A stretch of 10,169 nucleotides of DNA from Armatimonadetes bacterium RBG_19FT_COMBO_69_19 (GTDB lineage: Bacteria; Sysuimicrobiota; Sysuimicrobiia; Sysuimicrobiales; Kaftiobacteriaceae). Of this stretch, positions 5,802-10,169 are shown piece by piece (within the stretch, counting starts at the first letter, position 1; every line of letters begins with the position of its first letter). The notes beneath the pieces were generated by a model. It was not told where the DNA came from. It saw nothing but the letters and a program-made list of their open reading frames with translations, and did no database searches. The translations under genes and the position numbers were made by a program. The stretch lies in assembly GCA_001768125.1 (NCBI GenBank), contig MENB01000047.1:6809-16977 (forward strand), written 5' to 3'.

Positions 5802-6962
5802 CTAAAGCAGCCCCGCGGAGGCCAGCAGGCCGCGGAGTCTGGCCCGGTGCTCATCGCTCAGCGCGGGCGAGGGCGCCCGCACCGCCGCATGCGGGATGCG
5901 CCCGAGCATCGCCATCGCTTCCTTGATCACGACGAACAGTGGGGCATCCAGCTGGTACAGCATGGCGAGCTCCAGCCGCGCGCGCATCACCGCGGCCGCT
6001 TCGTCCAGCCGCCCCGCGCGCCAGTGCTCGTAGATCGCTACGGGGGGCTCTGGGGCGAAATTCGCCACCGCCGGGATCGCGCCGTCGCCACCGCTCAACA
6101 GGGTGTTCAGGAGGTGGAACTCGTAGCCGCACAGCACGCTGAACGCCGGCTTGGCCGGCTTCACGCGGGCGATGACCTCGTGGATGTGGCTGATGCTGTC
6201 GACGGTCTCCTTGATCCCAAGTACGCTGTCGTAGGCTGATGCAAGTCGGGCCACCAACGGTGCGGGTATGCTTCGGCCTACGACTGCGGGAAAGTTGTAA
6301 ATGAGCACGGGCAGGCGCACCGCGGCGGCCACGGCGCCGATGTGCGTCTCAATCGCCCGGTCGTTGGGCGTCCAGTAGTACGGTGGGATGACGAGCACCC
6401 CGTCTGCGCCGGTCTCCTCGGCATGGCGGGCGAGGGCCACGGCCTCGTCCGTCGACGTACTAAGACACCCTACGAGCACCGGCACGCGTCCGTCGACGTG
6501 CTGCACGACCAGCCGGGCGAACGCGCGCCGCTCATCGCCGCTGAGATGCATCGCCTCACCCGTGCTGCCGAGCGGGAACACGGCGTGGACCCCGCCCGCG
6601 ATGATGAAGTCGAGGTGCGCCAGGTTGGCCTCCTCATCGATCCGGCCCTGCCGGTCGAACAGCGTCACAAGGGGCGGGATGATGCCCCCGAATCGACTCA
6701 CGCGTCCTGCCTCCCTCATCTGGCGCAGATAGTCGGCGATGTAGCGCCGGGCGGCATCTTCGTAGGCGAGCGGGACCAGCACGTCCCCCCAGATCCCGCT
6801 GGCGCCGCGGATGACCTCGGCGTATCCGGGTACCTGCCGGCTGCGGACCAGCACCGGGACTCCGGCCTCTTCGAGGATGCGCTGGACCAGCGCCGCCTCG
6901 GACTCGCTCCCAGCTTGGAACACCCGGGCGTGGTCGCGGGGCTTCGGCAGCCACTCGCCCAT
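5802..6962 (-). CDS. DUF2007 domain fused to a DapA/N-acetylneuraminate lyase-family aldolase
   Basis: One open frame of 386 residues joins two domains. Residues about 10-80 match DUF2007 (putative signal-transducing fold): ARVFQAGSESEAALVQRILEEAGVPVLV, then a GxWGDVLVP strand and an EDAARRYIADYL helix. From about 88 the class I pyruvate-dependent aldolase barrel starts (RFGGIIPPLVTLFD). It has GSTGE at 132-136, the catalytic tyrosine in YNFP (Y222) and the Schiff-base lysine in GIKE (K251). The usual DapA arginine two residues after YNxP is missing (AVVG follows). True dihydrodipicolinate synthase is therefore less likely than a lyase, dehydratase or aldolase acting on another 2-oxo acid. 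ATG 6962 shares one base with the rsmI stop (TGATG). A GTG at 6701 behind GGGAGG could also start the aldolase alone. Catalytic residues are intact; substrate unknown. Confidence 0.85.
   Translation of the reverse strand: MGEWLPKPRDHARVFQAGSESEAALVQRILEEAGVPVLVRSRQVPGYAEVIRGASGIWGDVLVPLAYEDAARRYIADYLRQMREAGRVSRFGGIIPPLVTLFDRQGRIDEEANLAHLDFIIAGGVHAVFPLGSTGEAMHLSGDERRAFARLVVQHVDGRVPVLVGCLSTSTDEAVALARHAEETGADGVLVIPPYYWTPNDRAIETHIGAVAAAVRLPVLIYNFPAVVGRSIPAPLVARLASAYDSVLGIKETVDSISHIHEVIARVKPAKPAFSVLCGYEFHLLNTLLSGGDGAIPAVANFAPEPPVAIYEHWRAGRLDEAAAVMRARLELAMLYQLDAPLFVVIKEAMAMLGRIPHAAVRAPSPALSDEHRARLRGLLASAGLL
6701..6715 (-). promoter_or_regulatory. Internal ribosome site and GTG at the fusion boundary
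   Basis: Inside the fusion gene, GGGAGG (6715-6710) is followed after 8 nt by an in-frame GTG (6701-6699). The next codons are those of a normal DapA-family N-terminus. This could produce a stand-alone aldolase of 299 residues, about normal family length, besides the full fusion. The motif and spacing are visible; its use is inference. Confidence 0.5.
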
Positions 6963-7804
6963 CACCGCTTCCCCCGCGCGCGCAGCATCAGGTCGTAGGC
7001 CTGGCGCCGCGTGAGCCCCGCGGTGCGCATCACGTCCTGCACTGCTTCGGCCGGCGGGAGACCCGCATCGAGCAGCGCCCGCATACGCTCCCCGGCGTCC
7101 GCCTCTCCCTCCTTCTGCTTCCCGGTTTCCCCTGTTCCTTCCACGACGATGGTGAACTCCCCCCGGGGGGCATGCGCGCGGAGATGCCCGAGCGCATCGG
7201 CTACGGTGCCGCGGAACACCTCCTCGAACTTCTTCGTGAGCTCCCGGGCGAGCGCCACCCGCCGGTCACCGAGCACGGCCTCGATGTCTTCGAGCACCGC
7301 GGTGATCCGGTGCGGGGCCTCGAAGAACACGAGCGTCCAGGGCAGCGCGGCGGCGGCCTCAAGGGCCCGGCGGCGCTCTCCTAACCGCCGGGGCAAGAAT
7401 CCCAGGAAGACGAACCGGTCCGGGGGCAGCCCCGATACCGTGAGCGCGGCCATCACCGCGCTCGGCCCGGGGACCGAAACGACGGAAATCCCCGCGGCCG
7501 CGGCCTCGCGCACGAGGGGATAGCCGGGATCTGAGACCGCCGGAGTCCCGGCATCCGAAACCAGGGCGACGTCCTCGCCCCGCTGGAGACGCTGGAGCAA
7601 TTCAGAGGTGCGCGCCGCCTCGTTGTGCTCGTGGAAGCTCACGGTCGGGGTGGTGATGCCGTAGTGAGTCAACAGATGGCGGGTGTGGCGCGTATCCTCG
7701 CAGGCGATGAGATCCACCTCGGCGAGGATGCGCCGCGCGCGGGACGTCATGTCCTCCAGGTTGCCGATCGGCGTGGCGACGAGATACAGCGTGCCGGGGC
7801 TCAT
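6962..7804 (-). CDS. rsmI: 16S rRNA (cytidine-1402-2'-O)-methyltransferase RsmI
   Basis: This 280-residue protein is a full-length RsmI (YraL), an SAM-dependent tetrapyrrole-methylase-fold enzyme. It 2'-O-methylates C1402 in the decoding centre of 16S rRNA and tunes start-codon fidelity. Diagnostic motifs in order are LYLVATPIGNLEDMT (6-20), CEDTRHTRHLL (35-45), LVSDAGTPAVSDPGYPLV (81-98), VPGPSAVMAALTVSGLP (113-129) and FFEAPHR (159-165). A C-terminal helical tail ends in LTRRQAYDLML. The ATG at 7804 overlaps the stop of the upstream gene as ATGA, indicating coupled translation. A weakly conserved lysine/glutamate-rich insert lies around 227-240. In Bacillus this gene is separated from metG only by abrB; here the aldolase fusion, ABM protein and toxin-antitoxin lie between. 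Confidence 0.96.
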   Translation of the reverse strand: MSPGTLYLVATPIGNLEDMTSRARRILAEVDLIACEDTRHTRHLLTHYGITTPTVSFHEHNEAARTSELLQRLQRGEDVALVSDAGTPAVSDPGYPLVREAAAAGISVVSVPGPSAVMAALTVSGLPPDRFVFLGFLPRRLGERRRALEAAAALPWTLVFFEAPHRITAVLEDIEAVLGDRRVALARELTKKFEEVFRGTVADALGHLRAHAPRGEFTIVVEGTGETGKQKEGEADAGERMRALLDAGLPPAEAVQDVMRTAGLTRRQAYDLMLRARGKR

Positions 7805-8208
7805 CGGGAGGCCGCTCGCAGCGCCGCGCGGACGGCGTCCTCGGCGGTCTCGACGACCGTGATGGGAGCGCGGTCCCCGCCGCGCGCCGCCTCCCAGGTG
7901 CGCAGGCCCACGACGGGCTTCCCGTGCCGCAGCGCGTGGCCGATCTCGGCGAGCGTGCCGTAGCCGCCCCCGATGGCGATGTCGATGTGCGGGTTCGCCT
8001 CCGCGCGCGTCGGGCCGGGGAGCACGCCGATCGTGACGCCGCCCGCCTCACGTGCCCCACGCGCGGCGGCCTCCATCACCCCGCCCAACCCTCCGCAGAT
8101 GAGCGCGCAGCCCGAGGCGGCAATGCGGCGGCCGACCTCCTCGGCGAGGGCGTCATGCGCTGGATCGGAGAACGCGCTCTCACCGATGACGCCGATGACG
8201 CCGCGCAC
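7801..8208 (-). CDS. TIGR00725-family Rossmann-fold protein (LOG-like)
   Basis: This 135-residue protein begins MRGVIGVIGESAF, a Rossmann first strand and loop. It contains CGGLGGVMEAAARGA (38-52) and GGGYGTLAEIGHAL (80-93), the nucleotide-binding loops of the SLOG/TIGR00725 group. That group is related to the cytokinin-activating LOG phosphoribohydrolases and to DprA. It has GGGYGTLAE instead of the exact LOG signature PGGxGTxxE, so hydrolase activity on nucleotide monophosphates is possible but unproven. I chose the GTG at 8208 because AGGAGG (8219-8214) precedes it by 5 nt and it places the Rossmann strand at the N-terminus. The GTG at 8259 or ATG at 8235 would add residues foreign to the family. 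It overlaps the helicase 3' end by 29 nt and rsmI by 4 nt, so it belongs to the same operon. Confidence 0.85.
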   Translation of the reverse strand: MRGVIGVIGESAFSDPAHDALAEEVGRRIAASGCALICGGLGGVMEAAARGAREAGGVTIGVLPGPTRAEANPHIDIAIGGGYGTLAEIGHALRHGKPVVGLRTWEAARGGDRAPITVVETAEDAVRAALRAASR

Positions 8209-10168
8209 GCCGCCCTCCTGAGACAGGCTGAGCATCGCTGATAGCCGGCGGCGGCCCACCGTTCGGGGACAATCCCTTTCCCTGCGCGGACGGCACCTGC
8301 CCCTCCGGATGGGCGAGCAGGCCGCGGAGGATGACGACCGCGGCGGCCTTGTCGAGCGGCTCGTTCAGGTTGCCGCACTTCGGGGACTGGATGCACGACG
8401 GACACCCGGCCTCGCACGGGCAGCCCTCGATGGTCCGCAGCGTGGCGGCCATCAGCTCGTCGAGCATTGCATAGCCCTTCTCGGTGATCCCCACGCCTCC
8501 GGGATGGCCTTCATGGATGAAGATCGCCGGGCCGCCGAGCTCCGGGTAGACCGGGTAGGAGACGCCGCCGAGGTCCCAGCGGTCGCACATCGCGTACAGC
8601 GGCAGCAGCCCGATCGCCGCGTGCTCGACGGCGTGGATACCGCCCGCGAGATCGAGCCCCCGCCGGCGGACGTCTTCCACGAGCTCCGCCGGGATGCCGA
8701 ACCACAGCGCGGCCGTCTGCAGCCGCTCTTCAGGGAGCTCGAGGGCCTCCTCGCCCAGCATGTCGTCGGAGAAGAGGCGTTTGCGCACGAAGCCGGTGAC
8801 CTGCGTGCGGACCTCGACGTCCCCGAAACAAGCGGTCGTAGGCCCCCAGGGCCGGCGGTGCGTGACGCCGAGGATGTCCAGATCGGTATCCGAGCGCGGC
8901 TGCGTGTAGTAGTCGCCTTCCGAGGGCACCACCGTGGCGGTGCGCTGCTCGAGATCGAGCCGTCCGACCAGGTAGGGCTCACCCTGATGGAGATAGATGG
9001 CGCCCGGATGGACCTGCTCGAAAGCCCGGGACCCGTCGACGGTCCCGATGAGCCGCCCCCGCTGGGCGTCGACGATGCGGAAGGTCTGGCCGGAGGCGGA
9101 ACGCACCTCCACGTCGCCCGCGGGGTACCCGGGCCCCGCCCAGTACCACCGATCCCGGCGATTCGTCAGGTCGCCGTGGTCGGTCAGGATCCGCGCCACG
9201 CCGGCCATCCCCTCGCCGAAGAGCTCGGCGTCCGCCTGCCACAACGGCAGCTCCGCCGCCGCGCACCGGAGGTGGGCGGCGAGGATGTACGGGTTCTCGG
9301 GATCGATGACCGCGTGCTCCGTGGGACGTTCGAACAGGTAGTCCGGAGTCTGCATCAGGTACTGGTCGAGCGCGTCCTCCAGGGCGATGAGGACGACGAG
9401 GGCCTCATCCACCCCGCGCCCCGCGCGCCCCGCGCGCTGCCACGTGCTCGCGATCGTCCCGGGATAGCCTACGAGCACGGCGGCATCCAGCCCGCCGACG
9501 TCGATGCCGAGCTCCAGGGCGCTCGTCGAGACCACCCCGAGCAGGTCCCCGTGGAAGAGGCGGCGCTCGATCCCCCGGCGCTCCTCCGGCAGATAGCCCG
9601 CACGGTAGGGACTGATCCGTCCGGCCAGGGCGGGCGCGTGTTCCTGGAGCGCGGCGCGGGCGTACCGGTACACGAGCTCGGTGATCTTGCGCGCCCGCGT
9701 GAAGGCGATGGTCCGCACCTCACGGCGCACGAGCTCGGTGAGCAGCGCACTCGCTTCGGAGTACGCACTGCGGCGCCGCGAGCGCGCCTGATCGATGAGC
9801 GGCGGGTTCCAGAGGATGAACCAGCGCGGCCCGGCGGGCGAGCCGTCGTCGTCGATCACGCGCACCGGGAGCCCCAGGAGGGCCCCCGCGAACTCTTCCG
9901 GGTTGCCGATCGTGGCCGACGTGCAGATGAAGACCGGGTCGGAGCCATGCAGCCGGCACACCCGGCGCAGGCGGCGGATGATGTTGGCGACGTTGCTCCC
10001 GAACACGCCCCGGTAGATGTGCGCGTCATCGATGACGACGTAGCGCAGGTGCCGGAATGCGCCGGCCCAGCGGAAGTGCTGGGGGAGGATGCCGACGTGC
10101 AGCATGTCAGGGTTGGTCAGGATGATCTGCGCCTCCTCCCGCAGCGCTCGGCGCTGCGGCGGCGGCGT
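8180..10168 (-). CDS. MrfA/YprA-type superfamily 2 DNA repair helicase, 5' end cut by window edge
   Basis: The frame is open from the window edge (662 codons visible); the Walker A part is missing. It shows ILTNPDMLHVGILP, then VIDDAHIYRGVFGSNVANIIRRLRR (motif II region, 10042-9968), TSATIGNPEEF (motif III), and FTRARKITELVYRY. STSALELGIDVGGLDA (motif V) and QRAGRAGRG (motif VI) complete the second RecA lobe. The C-terminal DUF1998 region has EHAAIGLLPLYAMCDRWDLGG, HEGHPGGVGITEKGY and a cysteine cluster CPCEAGCPSCIQSPKC (8422-8375). Together these identify the MrfA (YprA) family, 3'-5' helicases linked in B. subtilis to repair of mitomycin-type DNA damage. Motif II reads DDAH rather than the usual DEAH. 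After the DUF1998 the last 40 or so residues are proline- and arginine-rich and overlap the next gene. Confidence 0.92.
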   Translation of the reverse strand, partial: TPPPQRRALREEAQIILTNPDMLHVGILPQHFRWAGAFRHLRYVVIDDAHIYRGVFGSNVANIIRRLRRVCRLHGSDPVFICTSATIGNPEEFAGALLGLPVRVIDDDGSPAGPRWFILWNPPLIDQARSRRRSAYSEASALLTELVRREVRTIAFTRARKITELVYRYARAALQEHAPALAGRISPYRAGYLPEERRGIERRLFHGDLLGVVSTSALELGIDVGGLDAAVLVGYPGTIASTWQRAGRAGRGVDEALVVLIALEDALDQYLMQTPDYLFERPTEHAVIDPENPYILAAHLRCAAAELPLWQADAELFGEGMAGVARILTDHGDLTNRRDRWYWAGPGYPAGDVEVRSASGQTFRIVDAQRGRLIGTVDGSRAFEQVHPGAIYLHQGEPYLVGRLDLEQRTATVVPSEGDYYTQPRSDTDLDILGVTHRRPWGPTTACFGDVEVRTQVTGFVRKRLFSDDMLGEEALELPEERLQTAALWFGIPAELVEDVRRRGLDLAGGIHAVEHAAIGLLPLYAMCDRWDLGGVSYPVYPELGGPAIFIHEGHPGGVGITEKGYAMLDELMAATLRTIEGCPCEAGCPSCIQSPKCGNLNEPLDKAAAVVILRGLLAHPEGQVPSAQGKGLSPNGGPPPAISDAQPVSGGRRARRHRRHR

Positions 10169-10169
10169 G

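Noticed and set aside
5802..6962. Calling the aldolase fusion dapA
   Set aside because: The arginine expected after YNxP in dihydrodipicolinate synthase is not present and the neighbours include no lysine-pathway gene.
1..10169. CRISPR arrays, tRNA or rRNA genes, insertion sequences
   Set aside because: I saw no spaced direct repeats, no cloverleaf or rRNA-like stretch, and no transposase motifs on either strand.

Overview
This is a GC-rich bacterial window in which every supported gene reads on the minus strand, so gene order runs from high to low coordinates. The organism looks like a GC-rich Bacillota-related or deep 'terrabacterial' lineage (Symbiobacterium-like Bacillota, Chloroflexota or a related candidate phylum), but no marker fixes the phylum. 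Three things point that way. A tRNA-sensing T-box riboswitch controls metG, a mechanism concentrated in Bacillota, Actinomycetota and Chloroflexota. The order rsmI ... metG-tatD resembles the Bacillus subtilis block rsmI-abrB-metS-tatD. Shine-Dalgarno (SD) motifs are Bacillus-like.

Block 1 (10169 to 5470) is a tightly packed operon-like run. It holds the 3' part of an MrfA/YprA-type DNA repair helicase with a C-terminal DUF1998 cysteine cluster. Next come a small TIGR00725-family Rossmann protein, the 16S rRNA methyltransferase RsmI, an unusual fusion of a DUF2007 domain to a DapA-family aldolase/lyase, and an ABM-fold mini-monooxygenase. Stops and starts overlap or lie within about 11 nt of each other.

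Block 2 (5468 to 4785) is a lower-GC type II toxin-antitoxin pair: a RelE/HigB-like (Gp49-like) toxin first, then an XRE antitoxin. It has its own promoter. A perfect inverted repeat covers that promoter's -35 box, and the predicted transcription start falls almost on the toxin start codon. The pair sits where abrB lies in B. subtilis and is probably an insertion.

Block 3 (4781 to 1) starts with a good promoter immediately after the antitoxin stop, then a leader of about 260 nt with a clear T-box. The leader shows an AUG specifier, a UGGUACC bulge and mutually exclusive antiterminator and terminator helices. It feeds metG, tatD, a secreted M48 metalloprotease and the first 194 codons of a ComB-like 2-phosphosulfolactate phosphatase that runs off the window. 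Uncharged initiator or elongator tRNA-Met is therefore predicted to raise methionyl-tRNA synthetase and perhaps the downstream genes.

No tRNA, rRNA, CRISPR array, insertion sequence or prophage gene was seen. The strongest observations are the T-box, the toxin-antitoxin promoter/operator, and the DUF2007-aldolase fusion with a strong internal ribosome site at the domain boundary.
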